Positions 24,709-35,000 of a DNA stretch of 64,000 bases are shown one piece after another. The notes below the pieces were generated by a model. It worked only from the letters and a program-made list of their open reading frames with translations. It searched no databases and had not been told where the DNA came from. Made by a program: the position numbers and the translations under genes. Position 1 is the stretch's first letter. Every line of letters starts with the position of its first letter. The stretch is from positions 1 to 64,000 of the forward strand of contig DUDT01000018.1 of NCBI GenBank assembly GCA_005110385.1, written 5' to 3'. The stretch is from Candidatus Melainabacteria bacterium (GTDB lineage: Bacteria; Cyanobacteriota; Vampirovibrionia; LMEP-6097).

Positions 24709-25501
24709 CAGCAGCCTTCACATCCTCCTGCCGCATAAGCGACTCTCCCACAAGAAAACCCTTAACCCCATAATTCATTAATCGCTTAACATCCTCAGCA
24801 GAGCTAATCCCAGACTCAGATATAATAAATCTATCTTTTAGTCTATCCTTAAATTCTTCGATAAGATTAATCGTCGTTTCTATATCCACATTAAAAGTAT
24901 TTAAATCACGATTATTAATTCCTATAAGCTTCGCTGGTGTATTCAGTGCTCTTCTTAGTTCCACAGCATCGTGCACTTCTAGAAGTACATCTAAGCCTAA
25001 ATCTTTCGCATAAAAATACAGTAAGGCTAACTCCTTATCATTTAAGATAGCTGCTATTAAAAGCACCGCAGAAGCCCCAGCAGATTTAGCTTGCAGAATC
25101 TGTCTTTTATCTATAATAAAATCTTTTCTTAAAGTAGGCAGGGAACTAATCCTAGAGACGATTTCTAAATATTTAAGACTGCCTTGAAAATACTGTTCAT
25201 CAGTAAGCACTGAAAGTATATGAGCGCCACCCTGTTTATAAGCCTCAGCTAGAGCGAGTGGCTCAAAATCTTCACGAATAAGACCCTTACTGGGACTTGC
25301 TTTTTTAAGTTCTGCGATTAACACTGGACCATACGTTTTAGTAAAAACTTCTATCAGTGAAGGTTTACTAAGAATTTTCGTTATGCTCTTTTCAGAAATA
25401 GCCTTTTCAAGTTTTTCATAGACAGACTCTAGAGCAGATAAACTAGGTAAAAGCTTTAGCTCTTCTTTTTTAGTATTAACTATCTGATTTAAAATGCTCA
25501 T
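24680..25501 (-). CDS. trpC: indole-3-glycerol phosphate synthase
   Basis: A 273-residue TIM-barrel enzyme that closes the indole ring in tryptophan synthesis. Conserved VLIAELKKASPSKGLIRED, LRKDFIIDKRQI, DVLLEVHD, GINNRDLNTF, ISESGI and FLVGESLM carry the catalytic Lys, Glu and Asn and the phosphate-binding loops. It starts inside the 3' end of cysN (26-bp overlap), so the two are probably co-transcribed although functionally unrelated. trpE is ~33 kb away. Confidence 0.97.
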   Translation of the reverse strand: MSILNQIVNTKKEELKLLPSLSALESVYEKLEKAISEKSITKILSKPSLIEVFTKTYGPVLIAELKKASPSKGLIREDFEPLALAEAYKQGGAHILSVLTDEQYFQGSLKYLEIVSRISSLPTLRKDFIIDKRQILQAKSAGASAVLLIAAILNDKELALLYFYAKDLGLDVLLEVHDAVELRRALNTPAKLIGINNRDLNTFNVDIETTINLIEEFKDRLKDRFIISESGISSAEDVKRLMNYGVKGFLVGESLMRQEDVKAAAIELFYGVF

Positions 25502-26843
25502 AAATACGAATCATCCCCGCAGCTACAGTATTATTAGTTATTTCATCTATTAAGATAAACGATCCAGTAGAGCGGCTTTCATCATATTTATCCACTGGAA
25601 TAGCTTTAAGCAGTTTAAACTCTACTCTAGCTATATCATTAAGAGAAAGAGTCTCGGCTGGATGCTTAGAGAAATTATTAATATCCAGCTTATACTCTAT
25701 CTTAGTCGGCATCGCCTTAACTAAACTAGAACAGTGTTTCAAGTAATATTTTTTACCTAACTGAAAAGGATCTTCACTCATCCAGCATAAATCTGCACTA
25801 AACTGAGCTTCTAAAGCTGGTTCTTCTCCCACTTTTACGAACATATCACCACGACTAGTATCTATCTCATCCTCTAAACATATAGTCACTGACTGCCCAG
25901 CATAAGCTCTATCTAGTTTAGCTTCGTATAAGTGAATAGACTTCACTCGTGATTTTTTCTTAGATGGCAGAGATATAATCTCGTCCCCGACCTTAATTTC
26001 ACCACAAGTAATTTTCCCAGCAAAGCCCCTGAAATCTCTATACTCAGGTGAGTCATTACGAATTACTATCTGCACGGGCATTCTGAATTTATTAAAACTC
26101 TGCACAGTATTTGGATTAACTGATTCTAAAACCTGCATAATAGTGGCCCCTTTATACCAAGGCATATTATCAGACTGCTCCCAAGCTTCAATTTCTGCGT
26201 TTTCGTCGTCCTCATGAACAACTCCACGGTTCACGACATTATCACCAGCTAAAGCTGAAACAGGAATATAAAATATCTGACTCGGCTTAATACCTATACT
26301 AGTCATCATTTCGTTAAAACTACTAACTATCTCATTAAATCTAGCTTCTGAGTAATCGACTAAATCCATTTTATTTACAGCGACTATAAAATAAGGAATC
26401 CCTAATAGGGCAGAGATATAAGCATGCCTGCGTGACTGATCTAATATACCATTACGAGCATCGACTAATATAATCGTAAGATTAGCTGTAGATGCACCAG
26501 TTACCATATTTCTAGTGTATTGAACATGCCCAGGTGTATCTGCGATGATAAATTTTCTTTTCGGTGTCGCGAAGTACCTATACGCGACATCAATGGTAAT
26601 TCCCTGCTCTCTTTCAGCAGCTAAACCATCTGTAAGCAAAGACAGATCTATACCATTAAAACCTTTTTTAGCACTGGTTTTCTGCACGGACTCTAACTGA
26701 TCTTCAAATATAGCCTTAGAATCAAAGAGCAATCTACCTATTAAAGTAGATTTACCATCGTCCACACTACCAACAGTAGTGAACTTCAATATCTCTGTAT
26801 CTTTCTTATTTGCAACTAACATCTTCAAAAAGAATTTTATCAT
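25476..26843 (-). CDS. cysN: sulfate adenylyltransferase GTPase subunit with repeat-derived insert
   Basis: A 455-residue GTPase subunit of ATP sulfurylase, which with CysD activates sulfate to APS. G1 GSVDDGKS (25-32), G3 DTPGH (102-106), G4 NKMD (157-160), then the EF-Tu-like domains. Between GDNVVNRG and NMPWY, where relatives have only a few residues, there is VVHEDDENAEIEAWEQSD (208-225); HEDDENAEI (210-218) is encoded by a palindromic-repeat fragment. The start is ATG at 26843, directly next to a repeat copy; an internal ATG at 26822 is an alternative start that matches the family better. cysD is not in the window. Confidence 0.93.
   Translation of the reverse strand: MIKFFLKMLVANKKDTEILKFTTVGSVDDGKSTLIGRLLFDSKAIFEDQLESVQKTSAKKGFNGIDLSLLTDGLAAEREQGITIDVAYRYFATPKRKFIIADTPGHVQYTRNMVTGASTANLTIILVDARNGILDQSRRHAYISALLGIPYFIVAVNKMDLVDYSEARFNEIVSSFNEMMTSIGIKPSQIFYIPVSALAGDNVVNRGVVHEDDENAEIEAWEQSDNMPWYKGATIMQVLESVNPNTVQSFNKFRMPVQIVIRNDSPEYRDFRGFAGKITCGEIKVGDEIISLPSKKKSRVKSIHLYEAKLDRAYAGQSVTICLEDEIDTSRGDMFVKVGEEPALEAQFSADLCWMSEDPFQLGKKYYLKHCSSLVKAMPTKIEYKLDINNFSKHPAETLSLNDIARVEFKLLKAIPVDKYDESRSTGSFILIDEITNNTVAAGMIRIYEHFKSDS
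26189..26217 (-). repeat. in-frame palindromic-repeat fragment inside cysN
   Basis: These 29 bases are identical to the corresponding part of the intact repeat at 26845-26965, only ~650 bp away. Read on the cysN strand they encode HEDDENAEI, the same peptide that the full element would encode in its open frame. Confidence 0.9.
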
Positions 26844-26844
26844 G

Positions 26845-26965
26845 GCACTTATTGCAGAACTCCAATTTCTGCGTTTTCGTCGTCCTCATGATCCTCATGT
26901 ACTCGCAGTACACTGCGGTCATTCGTCCTCCTCAGCCTTGAACTTACACGTTCAGCAACAAGTGC
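26845..26965 (-). repeat. palindromic repeat with alternative, re-paired arms
   Basis: The core is nearly identical to the other 119-bp copies, but the termini read GCACTTATTGC and GCAACAAGTGC instead of GGCGTGTAGC and GCTACACGCC. The two new arms still pair with each other. The element fills the gap between cysN (1 bp away) and the PH-domain gene (6 bp away). Confidence 0.9.
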
Positions 26966-26971
26966 TCATCG

Positions 26972-27361
26972 CTAGACAGCGTCGCTCAGATAAATCCTTC
27001 TCTTTAAACTTTCAGCAAAGCTTAAAAGCTGCTTCTTCGGTACATACTCTATAGTAGCCTTATCATTTTCTACAGCTATAACCATAGAACCAGTTAAAAA
27101 GAATGTTTCATAAACTACTGAAGAAATTTTTTTATTATAAAAATCTACGACTTTTATTCCCCAGAAAGGCTTTTTATCGATAAAGATCACACGATGATTA
27201 GTGGATATCAGCAGTCCTAAGCTTTTATTAAAAAAACCTCTCACCGATTCTATTATCTCTTCATCTTGATGCAGCACATCTTTAACAGCCTCGTCTTCAT
27301 GAGAAAATAAAAGACGTAAGGGGACAGAAATTAAGAAAAAAAACTCAGACCAGAATTTCAT
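26972..27361 (-). CDS. small PH-domain protein (YokE-like)
   Basis: A 129-residue protein matching bacterial pleckstrin-homology domains of the YokE/bPH type: DEEIIESVRGFFN, GLLISTNHRVIFIDKKPF, and IKVVDFYNKKISSVVYETFF form the typical strand pattern. The N-terminal MKFWSEFFFLISVPLRLLF is hydrophobic and could be an amphipathic membrane anchor. The start codon overlaps the stop of the debranching-enzyme gene by one base (TAATG), so they are translationally coupled. Function unknown. Confidence 0.7.
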   Translation of the reverse strand: MKFWSEFFFLISVPLRLLFSHEDEAVKDVLHQDEEIIESVRGFFNKSLGLLISTNHRVIFIDKKPFWGIKVVDFYNKKISSVVYETFFLTGSMVIAVENDKATIEYVPKKQLLSFAESLKRRIYLSDAV

Positions 27362-29391
27362 TATCTATCGACCTGTAATAAAATCCTTCTTAACTCAGCT
27401 ACGCTCCAAGCCTGTGCAATACAGCCTCTTGCTGTATGAGGTTCATCACCATCAAAGATTTCAGAGACCGAATAGTAACCACCATGCTTCAAATGAGAAT
27501 CGAAATAATTAATCATAGTTCTGATACGTTTTTTAGTAGCGTCTAAATTATCTGTGGTCTTTAAAAGTGCATCAAAGAAAGGTCCTAAAAGCCAAGGCCA
27601 GACAGTACCATTATGATAAGCAGCATCTCGCAGATTCACATTACCTTCATAATGACCTTTATACAGTGGATCTGCCTTATTTAAAGTCCTTAAACCAAAA
27701 GGTGTCAGTAACTCTTCTTCGACTATTCTTACAATAGAAATCTGTTCAAACTTACTGATCGGCGAATACTCTAGTGAAATAGCTAATAGCTGATTTGGTC
27801 TTAACTGTTTATTCGGAATTAAAGTAGGATTCGAAGAACCATTTACATAAGTAGGTAAAACATAATCAGCTAGATAACCTTTTTCTTCTAACCAAAATAC
27901 TTTCATATAATTAGCTTTAACTTTATCTTTAAGGTCTGAAACTTTATCCTTAAAAGGATCTTTAAGCTCTATCGCTAACTCCTCTACGAATGATAAAGCA
28001 TTAAACCACAAGGCATTAATTTCGACTAACATTCCCCTGCGCGGTGTTACAGCAAGACCATTAACTCTTGCATCCATCCATGTAAGAGAATCCTGCTCAG
28101 TACCAGATTCTATTAAACCTAAGTCATTAAATTTAAGATGAGCTGAACGCCCCTCTTGATAAGCGTTAATAATATCTTTAAGGTCTTCCCAGAATTCTTT
28201 TTTAATTAAAGATAAAGAACATTTCTTCTTGTAATAGAACTGCTGTAAAGCCCAGAATAGCCACAGAGAAGCATCTACACTGTTATAAGCTGAATGCTCA
28301 ACATCATCACCTATCATATTTGGGATTAAACCATCTTGCTTAAAATCTAAAAAGCGTTTAAATACTTTAGTGAATTCTTTTTCTAGAGAAGTTTCTAAAA
28401 GTATACCTGGCAAAGAAATCATAGTGTCTCTTCCCCACTCACCGAACCAGTGATAACCTGCGATTATAGAATAGGTATCATTTTTACTTTTTATCAAAAA
28501 CTGATTAGCAGAATAAGTGAGCTGTGAAAGCATATCGGTATTTTTCAAATTATTAGATTTAATCAGCTTAGCTCTTCTAGAAAACTCTTCACCCCATAAA
28601 GATTTTAAAGACTTTTTCAATTCGCCAGAATTATGCACTGCGATATAAATAGATTTCTTGGACTCTAGCTTCAGTGATATAACTCCGGGGCAAGCAAGAT
28701 CTTCTTCATAGTCATACCCTCGCTCTAATTCCTCTGGATATAAAAAATTTTCATACCAGCAAGAAAATTCCTCTACTTTAAAATCTTCACTCAAGGATAT
28801 TTTCAGCTCTGAAAGTGATGAATATGGCTTATATGAAATAGTTTTTTCCTCTCTAGAATAATCAAAATTAAAAGTCTCATTCTCTTTACTCAAGTGATTA
28901 AAATTTCTAAAAGCCAGAAAAGGCCTTAAATTTAGATAAATTAAATTTAAGTCTCGATCTCTAGAAAGATTTTCATAAGTATATTTAATTAGAGTGATAT
29001 CTTGACCGTATACCATTAAAAGTTCTTTGGTAATCTGTGAATTATGATTTCTAAAAATCCACTTGGGATTTAGTTCTTGATTAAATTCTAAATTTAGAAG
29101 TTTCTCTTGGTCTGGTACTACGACTCCTGGTGAAAAGTAATTCTTACTTAAGTAAAACTCCTCATCACCAATAAAAACAGTCTCATCGAATTTAGAAAGA
29201 AGGACGAACCTATGCTCAAAGCCAGGCTGCCTGCACACTAAAAGACCGTGATATCTTCTTGTATTACAGTTTTCGATTGAACTTGATGAATAGGAGCCAA
29301 GTCCATTAGTATCCAACCACTCATCCCTCACTAGAAGCTTATTATCTAAAGTACTTTGCAGCAAAGTCGCCATATGATTAATATACATCAA
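27361..29391 (-). CDS. glycogen debranching enzyme (amylo-alpha-1,6-glucosidase, GH133-type)
   Basis: A 676-residue protein resembling bacterial amylo-alpha-1,6-glucosidases. The N-terminal domain has EWLDTNGLGSYSSSSIENCNTRRYHGLLV, and the (alpha/alpha)6 catalytic region has AGYHWFGEWGRDTMISLPG, IPNMIGD and YNSVDASLWLFWAL, later AAYHNGTVWPWLLGPF. It would remove alpha-1,6 branch stubs of glycogen so that phosphorylase can continue. It is divergent from the GT4/GH57/GT3-GT35 operon with a 70-bp shared promoter region, forming one glycogen locus. The first ATG at 29391 is followed by others (29388 and 29373), so the exact start is uncertain. Confidence 0.92.
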   Translation of the reverse strand: MMYINHMATLLQSTLDNKLLVRDEWLDTNGLGSYSSSSIENCNTRRYHGLLVCRQPGFEHRFVLLSKFDETVFIGDEEFYLSKNYFSPGVVVPDQEKLLNLEFNQELNPKWIFRNHNSQITKELLMVYGQDITLIKYTYENLSRDRDLNLIYLNLRPFLAFRNFNHLSKENETFNFDYSREEKTISYKPYSSLSELKISLSEDFKVEEFSCWYENFLYPEELERGYDYEEDLACPGVISLKLESKKSIYIAVHNSGELKKSLKSLWGEEFSRRAKLIKSNNLKNTDMLSQLTYSANQFLIKSKNDTYSIIAGYHWFGEWGRDTMISLPGILLETSLEKEFTKVFKRFLDFKQDGLIPNMIGDDVEHSAYNSVDASLWLFWALQQFYYKKKCSLSLIKKEFWEDLKDIINAYQEGRSAHLKFNDLGLIESGTEQDSLTWMDARVNGLAVTPRRGMLVEINALWFNALSFVEELAIELKDPFKDKVSDLKDKVKANYMKVFWLEEKGYLADYVLPTYVNGSSNPTLIPNKQLRPNQLLAISLEYSPISKFEQISIVRIVEEELLTPFGLRTLNKADPLYKGHYEGNVNLRDAAYHNGTVWPWLLGPFFDALLKTTDNLDATKKRIRTMINYFDSHLKHGGYYSVSEIFDGDEPHTARGCIAQAWSVAELRRILLQVDR

Positions 29392-29446
29392 AGTTACAAA
29401 AACCTGTTTTTTATAAAATCGCAGGAAAACTAGAAATTAATTACTC

Positions 29447-29452
29447 TATAAT
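29447..29452 (+). promoter_or_regulatory. TATAAT -10 element of the glycogen operon
   Basis: TATAAT ends 9 nt before the GT4 ATG, implying a leader of only a few nucleotides. No Shine-Dalgarno sequence fits in between. Confidence 0.5.
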
Positions 29453-29461
29453 TATTCTTAT

Positions 29462-30775
29462 ATGACAAAAGTTTTGATGTATGGCTGGGAATTTCCTCCT
29501 TACATAAGTGGCGGACTCGGCATAGCTTGCCATGACTTGACTAAGGCCCTAAGTGAAATAGGGACTAAAATTACTTTTGTACTCCCGACACTGCAGGGCA
29601 AAACAGATACGAATCTTCATCTAGAGCTTCTTTCCAGTTCAGATCACGTAATAGAAGAAACTCAACAGAAGACTCTCAGCTATGAAGAGTTTAAAGAAAG
29701 AATGGATATAATAGGCATAGAAAGCACCCTCAGACCATACTTCACCGAAAAAAGTTATCAAGAGTTTATAGAGAGACTTATTAATAAGGGAGCGATACTT
29801 GAAGATCACCAAAATTTCTATAAACTGTCTCTTACTGGTCAATATGGACCAGATTTAATCAGCGAAGTATTTCGCTACGCTTATGTAGCTGGAAAAATTG
29901 CAGCTAAAGTTGAGCATGAAGTTATTCACACTCATGACTGGCTTACTTTCCTTGCTGGAGTAGAAGCTAAGCGCATCAGCGGTAAACCATTAATTTGCCA
30001 TGTTCACGCTCTGGAAACGGATCGCAGCGGAATTAATGTTAATCAACAAATTTATGAAATAGAAAAAATGGGATTACATGAAGCGGATAAAATTATCGCT
30101 GTAAGTTTTTTAACAAAAAATAATATAGTAAATTACTATGGTATCGACCCTAATAAAATAGAAGTCGTACATAATGCCGTTTCTAAAAATAAATCCACGC
30201 AAAGAACTGAATACATTAAAAAAACCCCCGATGAAAAACTCGTACTATTTCTTGGCAGAATAACTTTCCAGAAAGGTCCAGATTATTTTATTGAAGCTGC
30301 TGCTAAGGTACTAAAAGAGTTTCCTAAAGCTAGATTCGTAGTAGCTGGTAGTGGAGATATGATGCATAGACTTATAGAGAGGACTGCTGAGCTTAAGATA
30401 GGCAGGAATGTTCACTTTACTGGTTTTTTAAAAAGGCCCGAGGTAGAAGAATTATTCGCTTCTAGTGATTTATATGTAATGTCTAGCGTCTCAGAACCTT
30501 TTGGAATATCTTGCCTAGAAGCTATTCTATTTGATGTACCTGTTATTATATCTAAACAGTCTGGCGTTTCCGAAGTTCTATCTAATGCTTTAAAAGTGGA
30601 TTTCTGGGATGTGGATGAACTAGCTAATAAAATTCTAAACGTGTTAAGTCACCCAGCTCTCAGTAAAGAGCTCCAAGCTCAGTCATCAGAAGAGCTTAAG
30701 CATATTCAGTGGGAGAAATCTGCAGTTAAAGTAGAAGATATTTACAAGAAACTCGTCCCTGCGCATTCTTACTAG
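29462..30775 (+). CDS. GT4-family glycosyltransferase, glycogen-synthase-like
   Basis: A 437-residue GT-B glycosyltransferase of the GT4 group, probably an alpha-glucan synthase or extending enzyme. N-terminal KVLMYGWEFPPYISGGLGIACHDL is the glycine-rich acceptor-side loop, VIHTHDWLTFLAG follows, and the C-terminal domain has LFLGRITFQKGPDYFIEAA and the donor-binding EPFGISCLEA (E-x7-E). It stands first in an operon with GH57 and a GT3-GT35 fusion. The nucleotide sugar (UDP- or ADP-glucose) cannot be told from sequence. Confidence 0.88.
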   Translation: MTKVLMYGWEFPPYISGGLGIACHDLTKALSEIGTKITFVLPTLQGKTDTNLHLELLSSSDHVIEETQQKTLSYEEFKERMDIIGIESTLRPYFTEKSYQEFIERLINKGAILEDHQNFYKLSLTGQYGPDLISEVFRYAYVAGKIAAKVEHEVIHTHDWLTFLAGVEAKRISGKPLICHVHALETDRSGINVNQQIYEIEKMGLHEADKIIAVSFLTKNNIVNYYGIDPNKIEVVHNAVSKNKSTQRTEYIKKTPDEKLVLFLGRITFQKGPDYFIEAAAKVLKEFPKARFVVAGSGDMMHRLIERTAELKIGRNVHFTGFLKRPEVEELFASSDLYVMSSVSEPFGISCLEAILFDVPVIISKQSGVSEVLSNALKVDFWDVDELANKILNVLSHPALSKELQAQSSEELKHIQWEKSAVKVEDIYKKLVPAHSY

Positions 30776-30810
30776 TTTCTTTTTATTAAAAGATGTAATA
30801 AGATTTAGTT

Positions 30811-32013
30811 ATGCCAAGCATCTGCTTTTATTTTCAAGTACATCAGCCAAAAAGACTTAAACGCTACACGATTTTTGATATAAATAAATCTCACTTCTAT
30901 GAAGCAGATGATGCTAACTCCTCGATTATGCGTAAAGTAGCTTATAAGTGCTATTTACCGACTAATCAATTAATGTTAGAACTGATTAAAAAGCACCACG
31001 GAAAGTTTAGAATTTCGTATTCTATTTCAGGTGTAGCTATTGACCAGATGAAAAAATATAGCCCCGAGACATTAGAGTCTTTTAAAAGGTTAGCTGAGAC
31101 GGGCTGTGTAGAGTTTATTTGCGAGACTTACTATCACAGCTTAGCTTTCCTTTATTCTAAAGATGAATTTAAACTACAGGTAGAAAAACAGAGACAGTTA
31201 ATTAGAGATGAATTCGGTCAAGAGCCTACTACATTTAGAAATACTGAGTTGATTTACAATAATGAGGTCGCTAAAGCAGCAGAGGAATTAGGTTTCGACA
31301 CCATACTTGCTGAAGGTGCAGATAAAATACTCGGCTGGCGCAGCTCTAACTTCGTCTACCAGCCAGTAAACTGTGATCATATTAAATTATTACTTAAAAA
31401 CTATCAGCTTTCAGATGATATAGCTTTTAGATTCTCAAATCGTGGCTGGGCGGGCTATCCACTTACTGCTTGTAAATTTGCTCGTTGGGTACATGATCTT
31501 GATGGTAACGCTGAAGCTATAAATTTCTTTATGGACTATGAGACCTTCGGGGAACATCAGTGGGAAGATACTGGTATTTTTAAATTCCTTTATGCTTTAC
31601 CTGATTATATTTTCAAGAATCCTCAGTTCGAATTTAATACACCATCTGAGGTAGCTAAAAAATACCCAGTAAGAGATAGATTAGATGTGCCATATTTCGT
31701 ATCATGGGCTGACACTGAGCGTGATCTAACGGCTTGGAAAGGAAATTTCCTTCAAGATGATGCTCTGGAAGCAGTTTTCAAACTCAGAGAATCTGTTTAT
31801 CACACTAACGATGAATCATTGATAGATACATGGAGAGCGCTTACCACTTCTGATCATTTTTATTATATGTGTACCAAATGGTTTGCTGATGGTGACGTAC
31901 ATAAGTATTTTAACCCATATGAAAGCCCTTATGAGGCATATATAAACTATCAGAATGTATTAAAGGATTTTAGTCAAACTGTGGAAAAAGCATTAGAGGT
32001 TCAATTAGTATGA
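30811..32013 (+). CDS. GH57 alpha-amylase/glucan-modifying enzyme
   Basis: A 400-residue family GH57 glycoside hydrolase. FYFQVHQPKRL is conserved region 1; FRNTELIYN carries the nucleophile (E146); FFMDYETFGEHQ carries the acid/base (D242). This short type occurs next to glycogen genes in several phyla and acts on alpha-glucans, either hydrolysing or branching; the exact activity is open. Its last 4 bp overlap the start of the next gene (ATGA), so translation is coupled. Confidence 0.92.
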   Translation: MPSICFYFQVHQPKRLKRYTIFDINKSHFYEADDANSSIMRKVAYKCYLPTNQLMLELIKKHHGKFRISYSISGVAIDQMKKYSPETLESFKRLAETGCVEFICETYYHSLAFLYSKDEFKLQVEKQRQLIRDEFGQEPTTFRNTELIYNNEVAKAAEELGFDTILAEGADKILGWRSSNFVYQPVNCDHIKLLLKNYQLSDDIAFRFSNRGWAGYPLTACKFARWVHDLDGNAEAINFFMDYETFGEHQWEDTGIFKFLYALPDYIFKNPQFEFNTPSEVAKKYPVRDRLDVPYFVSWADTERDLTAWKGNFLQDDALEAVFKLRESVYHTNDESLIDTWRALTTSDHFYYMCTKWFADGDVHKYFNPYESPYEAYINYQNVLKDFSQTVEKALEVQLV

Positions 32014-35000
32014 AATTTGTATTCGAAGTTAGCTGGGAAGTATGTAATAAAGTAGGTGGAATCCACACTGTAATAGCGTCTAAGGCATTAGAAGCTACTG
32101 AATTTTATGGAGATGCCTATATTGCCATAGGCCCAGATACTGGTAACTATAATGAATTTGAAGAGGTGCACGGTGACGCTTTCTTTGAAAAAGCTAAAGC
32201 TGAATTGAATATTGCTGGTCTTCAAGCTAAATTTGGTAGATGGAAGATACCTCATTCACCTAGAGTAATTCTTATATCTAACTTTAAAGAAAAATTTCAG
32301 ATCGGCAGACTACTCTTTACTTTCTGGGAGCAGTTTGGAGTAGATTCTTATGAAGGTTCTTGGGACTATGTAGAACCGATATTATTCTCGACTACGGCAG
32401 CAGAGATTATCGCTACTATCGTTAGAGGTTGTTTTGAGCCTCAAGACACGGCCGTAGCGCATTTCCATGAATGGATCTGTGGTGCTGGGGTGCTTTATTT
32501 AAATAAAAATATGCCTAAAATAGGTACGGTATTTACAACACATGCAACAGTACTTGGTAGAGCTATGGCTCATCATAACTCCATGTACTACCATGAGCTA
32601 GAAATGAGTACTGAAGTTGAGCATAAAGCTTACACTCACGGAGTTAAGAGTAAACACTCTCTAGAAGCTATTTCTGCGAGAACCGCTGACTGTTTTACTA
32701 CCGTAAGTGAGTTTACAGGTAGAGAGTCTTTCCTTATTCTTAATAAGAGACCAGATTTAATAGTCTATAACGGTCTTGACAAGAGCGATGCATCTAGAAA
32801 TATTCCTCAGATACAAAAAAACAAAAGAAAAGTTCTTGACCTCTGTGGCCATTTCTTAGGTGAAACATTACCAGATAATTCACAGATTTGGATAAGCTCT
32901 GGTCGCTATGAATTTAAAAACAAAGGTTATGATTTAACACTTTCGTCATTATCTAATTTAAATACTAAATTACCTGAAAGTGCAGCTCCTATAGTAATGC
33001 TATTTTTAATTGCAGCCGATCATACTAAAGTCGATAATTATCAGTGGGGAGCGGCTCAGGATGAGAATCACAGGCCTATCGCGATTTCTCCAATCTACGA
33101 CGAAGAACACGATCAGATACTTAACTCGGTTAAATACCACGGGCTTGATAAAAAATCTTCAAAAATTAGACCTATCATGTCAGCTCTTTATTTAGATGGG
33201 GCTGATGGTATTTTTAATATGACCTATGAAGATGTCTTAAGAACTGCCGACTTAAGTTTATTCCCTTCATTCTATGAGCCATGGGGCTATACTCCACTTG
33301 AAAGTGCAGTAGAGGGGATTCCGACTATTACTTCTGATTTAGCTGGTTTCGGTCACTGGATTCATACATTAGATGGCGAATGGTCAGATTTAGTAAAAGT
33401 TCTGACTCGTAAGAATAAGTCCTATGATGATTCAGCGAATAACCTTGCAAACATGCTTCTAGACTTTGCTTTAAGTGGTTATCGCAATAAAGATTTAGCT
33501 AGAGCTAAATCTGAAGAATTAGCTAAAGAAATTACTTGGGAGAAAATATTCCCGAATTACAGAAAAGCCTATGAAATAGCTAGGGCTAAGGGTTACGCAC
33601 GTTTAGTTTCAGTTCCTAATGAACACATTCATAATCCATTTAAAAAAGCTGAGTCATTCACTATTGGGCAAGGGGAGAAAGTTAGCTTAAACCTTCTATC
33701 CATAGATGTTCCACTACCTAATAAATTAGCTGGTCTAAACGAACTTGCTTATAATATCTGGTCTAGCTGGGATAAAGATTCCAGAGACTTATTTAGGTCT
33801 CTAAATCCCGTTCTATGGGAGTATTTCGATCATAGCCCAATGAAAGTTTTACGCAGTATTCCTTACGCTGAATTAGCTGAGCTTGAGAATGATGCTGATT
33901 TTAATCAAAGATTTGAAAAAGTTTATCAGAGCTTTAAAAAATACATGGGTGAAATTAATACGCGTGAATTAATAAATAATCACGAACCACTAATAGCTTA
34001 CTTCTCTATGGAGTATGGCTTACATGAAAGTATTCCTATTTATGCAGGTGGACTCGGGATACTTTCGGGTGATCATATGAAAGGTGCTTCTGATCTTGGT
34101 CTTAACATGATTGGCGTAGGGCTTTTCTATAACGAGGGTTACTTCACTCAGGAGATTGACCACACTGGTCATCAAGTGGAACACTATCCTAAACAGGATT
34201 GGAAGACTCTGCCGATGAAGGTTTTACTGAATCAAGAAGGTAATCCAGTTAAGATTCCAGTAGAGTTTCCTCATAAGATAGTCTGGACTAGAGTTCTAGT
34301 CATGCAGGTAGGTAAAGTTCCAGTATTTCTTTTTGATACAGACATAGACGATAATGATTTCGAGGATAGAGGTATTACCGCGAAGCTCTATGCTGGAGAT
34401 AGACGCATGCGTATTAAGCAAGAAATTCTTGTAGCTATCGCTGGTGTAAGGCTTCTGAAAGACTTCTTGAGTTTAAATCCAGCTGTTTACCACCTGAATG
34501 AAGGTCACTGTGCTTTTATAGCGGTAGAAAGATATAGAAGAATGACTCAGCAGGGTTACACGCCTCAAGATGCATTTAACTCGATTAAGTTCTCCACCGT
34601 ATTTACTACTCATACGCCAGTTGCCGCTGGTAATGAAACCTTCGATCTTAGTTTAATGTATGAAATGTTAGGTCAGATCTTTAATTCGATGAATGTTCCA
34701 TTTGAACAGTTCCTAGAGCTTGGACGTGATGAACAGAACCCACATGTCTTTTCTATGACAGTACTTGCATTAAACATTTCAAGTAAAAGTAATGCTGTAG
34801 CTCAGCTTCATGGTGATGTAGCTTATGAAATGTGGAAGCACGTTTTACCTAAAGATGATCCTAACCATTTAGGCTATGTAACGAATGGTGTTCACCTTGG
34901 TAGTTGGCTTGGTGACTCGATCAAAGAAATCTATTCTCAAGAAATGGAAAATATTTCAGATGAGTTAATTTGGAAAAAACACCAAGAACAGAAACTTCAT

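Noticed and set aside
26779-27054. Open frame antisense to cysN and the PH-domain gene
   Set aside because: It is largely the reverse reading of the palindromic repeat and has no independent support.
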